Assembly (NCBI RefSeq): GCF_013911965.1
Contig: NZ_JACESE010000002.1
Span: 62,001 to 126,000 of the forward strand
Source: Phenylobacterium sp.
Lineage (GTDB): Bacteria; Pseudomonadota; Alphaproteobacteria; Caulobacterales; Caulobacteraceae
Direction of reading: 5' to 3'
Length of the DNA stretch: 64,000 nt
Position numbers and translations under genes: made by a program. Below the pieces are notes generated by a model. The model was not told the DNA's origin, searched no databases, and was given only the letters and a program-made list of their open reading frames with translations. Position 1 is the first letter of the stretch, and the number at the start of each line of letters is the position of its first letter. Below are positions 35,733 through 42,998 of the stretch, one piece after another.

Positions 35733-37171
35733 GCCGCCCTCGCCCGCAGGGTCCGCAAGGCGTCGAGGCCGCGGCTGCGCAGGCCGCCCGCATCCAGGCC
35801 GAAGGCGACGGCCCCGAACACCGCCGCCCCCAGAGCGGCCTTGGCGAACAGCTCCAGCCAGCCGCCGAAGGCCGGAACCTGGACGACGGCGAGCGCCATC
35901 AGGGCCGTGGCGGCGACCGTCTCGGCCAGGGCGCGCCATGGAACCGGCAGCTTCAGGGTGCGGGCGCCCAGGCCCATGGAGGCGGCGAGCCCCAGGGCGT
36001 AGCTGGCCAGGGTGGCCCACAGCGCGCCATCCAGGCCGAAGCGCGGAATGAGCACGAGGTTCAGGGCGAGGTTGGCGACCGCCGGAATGGCCATGGCCGC
36101 CAGCAGCATCCGCGTCCGCTGGCCCAGGGTGAAGGCCTGATGGAAATAGTAGGTGGTCAGACCCGCCAACAGGCCGCTGGCGGCGATCCAGGGCGTCACG
36201 TGGGCCGCGCCGGCGGCGAGTTCGGGGCCGACCATCACCGCCGACAGCGGCTGCGCCACCAGGGCGAGGCCTGCCGCGGCGGGCACGCAGAGCAGGAGCA
36301 TGACGCTGGCCTGTTCGCGCGCCGCGGGGATCAGGTCCCGCTCGCCGCCACGCTCCAGGGCTGCGATCAGGGCCGGTCCGCCGGCCGCGCCCAGCCAGAT
36401 GAAGAGCACATCGAGGGTGCGGTTCGCCAGGCTGTAGCCGGCGTGATAGAGGCCGACCGCCGCCTCGTCCAGGAAGGCCGCCAGCAGGAACCGGTCGGTG
36501 GTCGAAAGCGCCAGGGCGAGGATCAGCGACAGGGCGACCGGCAGGCCGTAGCCCACATAGGACCGCGCGCGCGGCGCCTCGAAACGTCCGGTGCGCGACA
36601 GCCTGATTTCGGAGCCGAAGGTCCAGGTCATGCAGATGGCGGCGGCCACGCCGAAACCGATCAGCGGGGCGGCGCCGCCGAGGCCGGCAAAGGCCAGGAC
36701 CGCGCCCACCAGGAAGGCGCCCAGGGTCTGGACGATGTCGATCATGGCCGCGCCGGCCACCTCGCCGGCGGCCCGGCGGCGCTCCTGGGCCAGCTTGGCG
36801 AAGGTGCGCGGCAGGACGGCGAGCACGCCGCAGACCACGGCGAGCTTCAGGCTCGGCGTCATCGGAACCAGCAGGGCCGCGGCGAGCGCGAGCGGCAGCA
36901 CGACGAGCATCGCCATCCAGGTGCGATAGACGGTGGCGGCGTGGTCGCCGCCCTTGCCCCGGTCGGCCTCGCCCACCCAGAAGCGGGCCATGGCCGCCTC
37001 GTTCCAGGTGAAGACCGCCGTGTGGAGCAGGCTCATCACCGAGAAGCCGAGGGCGTAGTCCCCGAACTGCGACGGCTGCAGCAGGCGCGTGAAGGTGACG
37101 ATCGTCGCCAGGCCCACCAGGCCCTGGACGATGTTGACCGGCAGGTAGCCGAGGACGCCGCGCCAGAACAT
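35729..37171 (-). CDS. hfsF: Holdfast polysaccharide flippase HfsF (Wzx-like)
   Basis: 480-residue polytopic membrane protein of the polysaccharide-transport (MOP) superfamily, about 12-14 hydrophobic segments with short charged loops and no other domain. N-terminal MFWRGVLGYLPVNIVQGLVG fits the family. It would flip undecaprenyl-linked units to the periplasm for HfsC. It follows hfsE by 11 bases and overlaps hfsG by four. Confidence 0.87.
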   Translation of the reverse strand: MFWRGVLGYLPVNIVQGLVGLATIVTFTRLLQPSQFGDYALGFSVMSLLHTAVFTWNEAAMARFWVGEADRGKGGDHAATVYRTWMAMLVVLPLALAAALLVPMTPSLKLAVVCGVLAVLPRTFAKLAQERRRAAGEVAGAAMIDIVQTLGAFLVGAVLAFAGLGGAAPLIGFGVAAAICMTWTFGSEIRLSRTGRFEAPRARSYVGYGLPVALSLILALALSTTDRFLLAAFLDEAAVGLYHAGYSLANRTLDVLFIWLGAAGGPALIAALERGGERDLIPAAREQASVMLLLCVPAAAGLALVAQPLSAVMVGPELAAGAAHVTPWIAASGLLAGLTTYYFHQAFTLGQRTRMLLAAMAIPAVANLALNLVLIPRFGLDGALWATLASYALGLAASMGLGARTLKLPVPWRALAETVAATALMALAVVQVPAFGGWLELFAKAALGAAVFGAVAFGLDAGGLRSRGLDALRTLRARAA

Positions 37172-37182
37172 CGCCGCAGCCC

Positions 37183-38769
37183 CTAACGCACCGCCTGCCG
37201 GTCGCCCAGCAGGCAGGGGAGGGTCATGGCCATGATGTAGAGGTCGAGCCAGAGGGACTGGCGCTCGATGTACTCCACGTCCAGCTCGACGCGGCGGCGG
37301 ACCTCTTCGGGCGTGTCGACGGGACCGCGCGAGCCGTTGATGGCGGCCCAGCCGGTCATGCCCGGCTTCATGCGGTGGCGGTGGGCGTACTCGGCCACGA
37401 GGCGAGCCGATTCCACATCGCCGGTCATCATGCCGATGGCGTGGGGGCGCGGCCCCACCAGGGACATCTCGCCCTTCAGGACGTTCAGCAGTTGCGGCAG
37501 CTCGTCCAGGCTGGTGGCGCGGATGAAGCGGCCCACCCGGGTGACGCGGTCGTCGTCGGCCTGCACCTGGCGGGTGGCGTGGGCGTCGGCGGCCTCGTGG
37601 CGCATGGAGCGGAACTTCCAGACCACGATCTCTTCATTGTTGAACCCCTGCCGCCGCTGGCGGAAGAAGATCGGACCGGGGCTGTCCAGCCGGATGGCCA
37701 GGGCCAGCAGGGCCATCAGAGGCAGGGCGAGGATCAGGGCCAGGCCGCCGGCCGTCAGATCGAGCGTGCGTTTGACGACGGCCCGGCCGAGATGGCGGGG
37801 CGGCCCGGCGATGCGGGCCAGCGGAATGTCGCGCACCCGGCTGGAGCGGCGCGCCTCGCGCCCCGTCGTCTCCAGGTCCTCGTCCTCCAGCAGAAGGGCG
37901 ATCTCGTTCGGCAGCGGCCGAAGCGCCTGGATCACCTCGCGCACCCGGTGGCGGGCGCCGGCCGGCACGGCCACGATCACCCGATCCACGTAGGGCATGA
38001 TGCGATGCTCGAGCAGGGCCCGGGTGTCGCCGAGCACGGGGACCCCCCGCATGGCCTGCGGCGCGCGCGCCAGCCGATCGTCGAACACGCCGAGCACATT
38101 GAGCTCCCGCGAGCGCATGGCGTGGGCGATCAGGCGTTCGGCGGCGGGCGTGGCCCCGACGACGACGACATTGGGCGTCAGCCGCCCGTCGCCGCGCCAG
38201 CGCCGCACGAGCAGCCACCAGGTGGTGTGCAGGGCGTAGAGGCCCAGGAATGCGGCCAGGGTCCAGGCGCCCAGGGCGGCGAAGACGGCGGCGGGCGGCA
38301 GGAAGCTCGCCAGGATGGCGGCGGCGGCGGCGACGCCGGCGAGGACGGCGAGGCCGGTCGCTGCGAGGTGGTAGGCCAGTCCCTCGCGGCTGCCGAAAGC
38401 GTAGCGACCGGACAGGCTGAGCGCGATCATCACCGCCAGGGCGGGGGCGACGTGGACTCCCGCCTGGCCGCCGAGGCTCAGGAAGGCCGTGAGACTGACG
38501 GCTGCGAGGAACAGGCCGTCCAGAGCCTGAAAGGTGCGCGCATAGACCTCGCCCTGCAGACGCCGGCGGGTGGGGCTGAGCTGGGCCGGCCGCATGGGGC
38601 CGCGGCGGTCCGACGGGGGCGGCGCCTCCGGCGGGGGCAGGCCGTCCGCATCCTCGAAGGCGAAGTCCGCCAGCGGCGCCTCCGACTCCGGCGCAGGCCC
38701 GCGGCCGGCGGAGGCGCCGGGTCGATGCGAGCCGGCGGAGCCGGTGTTGAGGCGGACGAGGTTGGACAT
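37183..38769 (-). CDS. hfsE: Holdfast polyprenyl glycosyl-1-phosphate transferase HfsE
   Basis: 528-residue initiating enzyme that loads the first hexose phosphate onto undecaprenyl phosphate. A Pro/Ala-rich N-terminus (1-60), four hydrophobic helices, a Rossmann-like middle, and the catalytic bacterial sugar transferase domain: KRTLDLTAGGLALI, FFRQRRQGF, VWKFRSMRH and SLDELPQLLNVLKGEMSLVG. Full length. It begins the hfsEFGH operon on the minus strand; its upstream 262 bases also precede a tRNA on the plus strand. Confidence 0.9.
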   Translation of the reverse strand: MSNLVRLNTGSAGSHRPGASAGRGPAPESEAPLADFAFEDADGLPPPEAPPPSDRRGPMRPAQLSPTRRRLQGEVYARTFQALDGLFLAAVSLTAFLSLGGQAGVHVAPALAVMIALSLSGRYAFGSREGLAYHLAATGLAVLAGVAAAAAILASFLPPAAVFAALGAWTLAAFLGLYALHTTWWLLVRRWRGDGRLTPNVVVVGATPAAERLIAHAMRSRELNVLGVFDDRLARAPQAMRGVPVLGDTRALLEHRIMPYVDRVIVAVPAGARHRVREVIQALRPLPNEIALLLEDEDLETTGREARRSSRVRDIPLARIAGPPRHLGRAVVKRTLDLTAGGLALILALPLMALLALAIRLDSPGPIFFRQRRQGFNNEEIVVWKFRSMRHEAADAHATRQVQADDDRVTRVGRFIRATSLDELPQLLNVLKGEMSLVGPRPHAIGMMTGDVESARLVAEYAHRHRMKPGMTGWAAINGSRGPVDTPEEVRRRVELDVEYIERQSLWLDLYIMAMTLPCLLGDRQAVR

Positions 38770-38920
38770 TCTGCGCGCAGGAGCTGGGTTTCGCCGCCCA
38801 ATATGAGCGCAGCCCCTGATCGACAGGTTAACCGCCGCCGCTTCCCGCCGATTCGGCGCCGCGGATCCGGCGCCGCGGCCCGGCGGCGGGGGACTTTCTC
38901 GCCCACGCGGTCGAGGGGCG

Positions 38921-38950
38921 TTGCCCCCGGCCCGTTGTTTCGGCTATGGA
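38921..38950 (+). promoter_or_regulatory. Possible promoter for tRNA-Ser
   Basis: TTGCCC and TATGGA 18 bases apart, resembling a housekeeping promoter about 80 bases ahead of the tRNA. Weak match; no other candidate is obvious in the 262-base gap. Confidence 0.25.
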
Positions 38951-39031
38951 GACCCTCCTTCGGTCGGCAGGGGATTCCCACGCTCGCGCGGCCGCCGAAG
39001 GGCGGGAGCCAACCCGTTGAAAAATCGAGCT

Positions 39032-39121
39032 GGTGACGTGGCCGAGTGGCTGAAGGCAACGGTTTGCTAAATCGTCATACCTGAAAGGGTATCGAGGGTT
39101 CGAATCCCTCCGTCACCGCCA
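39032..39121 (+). tRNA. tRNA-Ser (anticodon GCU)
   Basis: Acceptor GGTGACG pairs with CGTCACC, discriminator G and encoded CCA at 39119-39121. Anticodon stem ACGGT/ATCGT with loop TTGCTAA gives GCT at 39066-39068. A long class II variable arm (ATACC...GGTAT) and T-arm GGGTTCGAATCCC confirm Ser. It reads AGC and AGU codons. Confidence 0.97.
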
Positions 39122-39231
39122 CCTTCCCCAGATCGCCTTCCCCAGATCGCGCGCTTCCGACACGGACATCGGCTGAGAATCGTCGGGGAAGCCCCCGAGG
39201 CGACAGGCCCCGCCCGGTCCGCAAGGCGGTG

Positions 39232-39855
39232 CTAGTCGCTGCGCCGCCAGCGCCAGACCAGAACGGCGATCACCATGAGGGCGAGGCCGGCCAGGGCCGG
39301 TTCGAGCGCGCCCGGCGGCAGCAGGCTCAGGCCCCGGCCCGCCAGATAGCCCGGCGCGAGCATGACCGGGATCCAGAGCACGGCGCCGGCGACATTGGCG
39401 GCCTGGAAGGGCAGGCGGCGCATGGTCAGCATGCCGGCGGCCAGCGGCACGAGCGAGCGGATCGGGCCGGTGAAGCGTCCCACGATCATGGTCAGCACGC
39501 CGGCGCGACGAATGAACAGCCGTGCGCGGGCGACCGAGCGACGCCGGCTGCGAAGCCAGCGGTGGCGCAGGGCCGAGGGGCCCATCCAGCGTCCAAGCTC
39601 GTAGGAGACGGCGTCGCCCAGGATGGCGCCCAGGATCGCCCAGAAGAGCAGGGGCCCGGGGGACAGGACGCCCGATCCGAGCAGCGCGCCGATGGCCAGC
39701 AGCATGGCCGTGGACGGTACGAAGAAGCCGACGAAGGCCAGGCTCTCGGCGAAGACGAGCACGCCGACGGCGAGTCCGGCCTGCTCCGGATGGGCGGCGA
39801 TCCAGGCGCCGATTCCGCTCTCGGCGGCGCTGGCCGGCTCGGCGTTTTGAAGCAT
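39232..39855 (-). CDS. DedA-family membrane protein
   Basis: 207 residues. DedA/SNARE-associated family: two long hydrophobic stretches, the GRFTGPIRSLVPLAAGM motif and the basic ALRHRWLRSRRRS loop. The family includes undecaprenyl-phosphate flippases and proton-gradient-related membrane proteins. Good length. It stands alone between tRNA-Ser and the hydrolase gene. Its possible role in recycling undecaprenyl phosphate would suit the holdfast genes upstream, but that is inference. Confidence 0.85.
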   Translation of the reverse strand: MLQNAEPASAAESGIGAWIAAHPEQAGLAVGVLVFAESLAFVGFFVPSTAMLLAIGALLGSGVLSPGPLLFWAILGAILGDAVSYELGRWMGPSALRHRWLRSRRRSVARARLFIRRAGVLTMIVGRFTGPIRSLVPLAAGMLTMRRLPFQAANVAGAVLWIPVMLAPGYLAGRGLSLLPPGALEPALAGLALMVIAVLVWRWRRSD

Positions 39856-40005
39856 CCGACTGAAAGCCCCTCCAACGGTTGAGGTTCCCTTCCCGCCCGG
39901 TGGCGAAGCCGCCTAGGATGGCCTCGGCCCGCGGCAGGGGCGGGCGGTTCTTTGAACGGATTGAAAGGCGGGCGCAACGACCCGCCGCACGGGGAAACGA
40001 TAGGG

Positions 40006-41697
40006 ATGAGACAACAGGCTTTGGCGGCCCTGGCCGCGGTTCTGCTTGCGACGACCGCCTCCGGCGGCGTGGCCCGCGCTCAGGAAGCGGCGGCTGTGGC
40101 GGCCCATCAGGTCCCGCCCGGCGCCGTCGAGGAATTCGCCGAGATGCGGGACGGCGTGAAGCTGGCGGCCAATGTCTACAAGCCCGCGGGCCAGGGGCCT
40201 TGGCCGGTCATCCTGTCGCGCACGCCCTACATCAAGGATCCGCGCGGCGACAACACCGCCGAGCGGCTCGCCGCCCAGGCCAGGCGCTACACCGACGCCG
40301 GCTATGTCTTCGTGCTGCAGGACGTCCGCGGCAAGGGGCGTTCCGAAGGCTTCTACGCCGCCTTCGAGGACGACATCGAGGACGGCTACGACACTGTCGA
40401 ATGGGCGGCCCGCCAGCCCTGGAGCAACGGCAGGATCGGCATCACGGGCGGCTCGGCGCTCGGCATCACGGCCAACGCCGCGGCCATGGCCGCTCCGCCG
40501 CACCTGGCGGCGGCCTATGTCGTGGTCGCCCCCACCGACCGGAACCGCAATTCCTACATGGGCGGGGTTCTGAAGGAGAAGGACACGGTGGGCTGGCTGC
40601 AGCGCCAGGGCGTCGCCGACGAGGTCATCGACATGACCCGGGCCCGCGTCACCGACGACGTCTTCTGGAACCGTGCGGCCATGAGCACGAACCGCAAGTA
40701 CATCCAGATCCCGATGTACAATGTCGGCGGCTGGTACGACATCTTCGCCAACGGCAATCTCGACAACTTCACCTGGTTGCAGAACGAGGGGGCGAAGGGC
40801 GCCCGGGGCAATCAGAAGCTGCTGATGGGCCCGTTCGGCCACGGAGACCTCTCCGGCGACCTGGAATATCCGGGCTTCGACCGCCTGAACCTGGGCGGGG
40901 AGGAGGAGATCCGCTGGTTCGACCACTGGCTGAAGGGTGAAGCCAACGGGATCATGGAGGAGCCGCCGGTCAGCTATTTCATGATGGCCAGCGCGCGGAA
41001 GGGGGCTCTGTCGGACAAGAACCGCATGGTGCGCGCCGCCAACTGGCCGCCCGCTTATCGAGAGGTCCGCTATTATCTGACGCCGGACAGGGGGCTGACG
41101 CGGGACGAGCCGACGGCCCAGGCCTCGAAGACCAGCTACCGCTTCGATCCGGCCAATCCGGTTCCCACGGTGGGCGGGGCCAACCTGACCTTCGAGCGTG
41201 GTCCCATGGACCAGCGGGCCATCCCGCAGCGGCAGGACTATCTTCGGTTCCAGACGCCGGTTCTGGACGGGGATGTGGTGATCGCCGGCCCCATCAAGGT
41301 GGAGCTCTACGGCGCCACCGACGGGCTGGACACGGACTTCGTCGCCAAGCTGGTCGACGTCTATCCCGACGGCTACGAGGCCATCGTCCTCGATGCGCCG
41401 ATCCGCGCCCGCTATCGCGGCGGCCGCATGCCGGACGAGGTGCGGATGATGACGCCGGGCGCGCCGGAACGTCTGGAGATCGACCTCTGGTCGACCGCCC
41501 TGACCTTCGAAAAGGGCCATCGCATCGCCCTGCATGTCACCTCGTCCAACAGTCCGCGGTTCGAGGTGAACCCCAACACCGGTGAGGCGCCGGGCCGCCA
41601 GACGATGAAGCCGCGGGTGGCGGTGAACAGCGTCTTCCACGACGCGGCCCACCCGTCGGCTCTCGTGCTGCCGGTCATCTATCCCGACGAGGACTAG
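40006..41697 (+). CDS. Secreted X-Pro dipeptidyl-peptidase/CocE-family hydrolase
   Basis: 563 residues with a signal peptide (MRQQALAALAAVLLATTASG..., cut near ARAQE). Alpha/beta-hydrolase part: VILSRTPYIKD, YVFVLQDVRGKGRS, nucleophile GGSALG, GPFGHGDL. A C-terminal jelly-roll domain ends TSSNSPRFEVNPNTGE. The family includes CocE and Xaa-Pro dipeptidyl-peptidases (PF02129/PF08530). Shine-Dalgarno-like GGGGAAACGATAGGG precedes the ATG. Likely periplasmic. Substrate not determinable. Confidence 0.87.
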   Translation: MRQQALAALAAVLLATTASGGVARAQEAAAVAAHQVPPGAVEEFAEMRDGVKLAANVYKPAGQGPWPVILSRTPYIKDPRGDNTAERLAAQARRYTDAGYVFVLQDVRGKGRSEGFYAAFEDDIEDGYDTVEWAARQPWSNGRIGITGGSALGITANAAAMAAPPHLAAAYVVVAPTDRNRNSYMGGVLKEKDTVGWLQRQGVADEVIDMTRARVTDDVFWNRAAMSTNRKYIQIPMYNVGGWYDIFANGNLDNFTWLQNEGAKGARGNQKLLMGPFGHGDLSGDLEYPGFDRLNLGGEEEIRWFDHWLKGEANGIMEEPPVSYFMMASARKGALSDKNRMVRAANWPPAYREVRYYLTPDRGLTRDEPTAQASKTSYRFDPANPVPTVGGANLTFERGPMDQRAIPQRQDYLRFQTPVLDGDVVIAGPIKVELYGATDGLDTDFVAKLVDVYPDGYEAIVLDAPIRARYRGGRMPDEVRMMTPGAPERLEIDLWSTALTFEKGHRIALHVTSSNSPRFEVNPNTGEAPGRQTMKPRVAVNSVFHDAAHPSALVLPVIYPDED

Positions 41698-41707
41698 GTC
41701 GCCGGTC

Positions 41708-41932
41708 TCAGACGCGTTCGGGCGGGTCCGGCGTTTCCTCGGCGGGCTCGCCCAGGTCCGTCTCCGGCGCGGTCCTGTGGCCCAGCTTCTTCACATAGGC
41801 CTCGTGTTCCTTGACCAGCTCGGACGGCTGGGGATGCGGCTCGTCGGCGTCGATCCCGTACTCCTGGCCACGGTAGCCGGCCTCGATGTTCGGGTCCTGG
41901 GGGTCGGCCTTCGGGGGCGGGGTGTCGGCCAT
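41708..41932 (-). CDS. Small hydrophilic hypothetical protein
   Basis: 74 residues, rich in Pro, Glu and Asp, without hydrophobic stretches: MADTPPPKADPQDPNIEAG, YGIDADEPHPQPSELVKEHE, then TDLGEPAEETPDPPERV. Disordered by composition. The start ATG was chosen over a long upstream extension. It begins the stress-related neighbourhood and is divergent from nepR. An EcfG-like promoter with a poor -10 lies upstream. No recognised family. Confidence 0.55.
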   Translation of the reverse strand: MADTPPPKADPQDPNIEAGYRGQEYGIDADEPHPQPSELVKEHEAYVKKLGHRTAPETDLGEPAEETPDPPERV

Positions 41933-42071
41933 GGAAGCGCCTCGCTTTCGGCTGAAGTCGGTGGTCTGAGGGAAATGGCTTGCGACCTTCTGTCGTTCCG
42001 TGCGCCAGACGACATTAACCCTTCGCCTTGACCATATTCCTGGTAAACCGCACGCGGTTCGCGAGGACATC

Positions 42072-42254
42072 ATGGCTAACAGAAAAGACCGTAAGCGGCG
42101 CGTGCAGGCGCTGGGCGAGAACCTCCAGGCCATGTTCCGCGATCTCAGCGCCCGCCCCATGCCGGACCGGATCGCCTCTGTCGTCGATCAGCTCGAGGGC
42201 GGGGAGCCTCAGGCCGCTTCGGACGGGCCCCCCCTGCGTTCTAGGCTGAATTGA
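42072..42254 (+). CDS. nepR: Anti-sigma factor NepR
   Basis: 60 residues. NepR binds and inhibits EcfG and is sequestered by phosphorylated PhyR in the alphaproteobacterial general stress response. The core LGENLQAMFRDLSARPMPDRIASVVDQLE matches the two-helix NepR family pattern (LGxxLRxxYxxVxxEPVPDRFLxLLxxLE). GCGAGGACATC precedes the ATG. It converges on ecfG, overlapping it by 14 bases at the 3' ends. In Caulobacter nepR and sigT run in the same direction, so this organisation differs. No phyR is seen in the window. Confidence 0.75.
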   Translation: MANRKDRKRRVQALGENLQAMFRDLSARPMPDRIASVVDQLEGGEPQAASDGPPLRSRLN

Positions 42255-42786
42255 CCGCGTCGGAGGCCGGCGCGCCGTCGGCCATCACGTCGGTGGCGTC
42301 GCCGGCGTCCATGATTTTCAGGAGCCGGGCGCGGGCGCGGTTCACGCGGCTCTTGATGGTCCCGAGAGCGCAGCCGCAGATTTCGGCCGCCTCCTCATAG
42401 GAAAGACCCGCGGCGCCGACCAGGATCAGCGCCTCGCGATGCTCGTCGGGCAATTGCGCCAGGCCGATCTGCAGCGCGTGCAGCGCCACGCTCCAGTCCT
42501 GGGTGGGCGGCGACTTCAGCATGCGCGCGTAGTCGCCGTCCTCGTCGCGCACCTCGCGGCGGCGGCGCACGACATTCGTGTAGTAGGTGTTGCGCAGGAT
42601 GGTGAAGAGCCAGGCGCGCAGGTTCGAGCCGGGCTCGAACTTATCCTTGTTGGCCCAGGCCTTGATCAGCGTGTCCTGCACCAGGTCGTCGGCGTCCGAG
42701 CCGTTGTGGCACAAGGACCAGGCGAACGCCCGAAGCGCCGGAATCATGGCGACCACATCGTCTCGCCACTCGCTGCGCGTGGTCAT
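42241..42786 (-). CDS. ecfG: RNA polymerase sigma factor EcfG (general stress)
   Basis: 181-residue ECF sigma factor of the EcfG (SigT) type. Region 2 (about 14-80): LRAFAWSLCHNGSDADDLVQDTLIKAW, then NLRAWLFTILRN; region 4 (about 110-165): LPDEHREALILVGA, SYEEAAEICGCALGTIKSRVNRARARL. It directs stress genes with GGAAC...GTT promoters. A perfect GGAAC-N16-CGTT promoter lies 59 bases upstream of its own start, so autoregulation is likely. The start MTTRSEWRDD has GAGGG ahead. It diverges from egtBD. Confidence 0.93.
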   Translation of the reverse strand: MTTRSEWRDDVVAMIPALRAFAWSLCHNGSDADDLVQDTLIKAWANKDKFEPGSNLRAWLFTILRNTYYTNVVRRRREVRDEDGDYARMLKSPPTQDWSVALHALQIGLAQLPDEHREALILVGAAGLSYEEAAEICGCALGTIKSRVNRARARLLKIMDAGDATDVMADGAPASDAVNSA

Positions 42787-42844
42787 CGAACCCTCGAATA
42801 CATACTGGCTCGCCCCGTCACGAAGGTCGCCCCGGATAAGCTGC

Positions 42845-42869
42845 AACGTGGCGGCCGACCTTCCGTTCC
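42845..42869 (-). promoter_or_regulatory. EcfG-type promoter of ecfG
   Basis: Minus-strand GGAAC (42869-42865), 16 bases, CGTT (42848-42845): exact match to the general stress consensus GGAAC-N16/17-CGTT. It would start transcription about 50 bases ahead of the ecfG ATG. Confidence 0.8.
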
Positions 42870-42903
42870 GGGTTGCAAGCGCGACGCCAGGGCCCATTTT
42901 TGG

Positions 42904-42928
42904 GGAACGCCGTTCGCCTCTGTGCGTT
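42904..42928 (+). promoter_or_regulatory. EcfG-type promoter of egtBD
   Basis: Plus-strand GGAAC (42904-42908), 16 bases, CGTT (42925-42928): exact consensus, 70 bases before the TTG start of egtBD and 34 bases from the divergent ecfG promoter. Confidence 0.8.
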
Positions 42929-42998
42929 CGTCACCATCCTGGGGAGGCGTCTGCGGTCCTGCGCACGCGCCGCTCCATCGACCACGGGGAGGGGAGCC

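Noticed and set aside
41975-41999. EcfG-type promoter for the acidic 74-residue protein (GGAAC-N17-CATT).
   Set aside because: The -10 differs from GTT and spacing is at the edge, so it was kept only as a weak hint.
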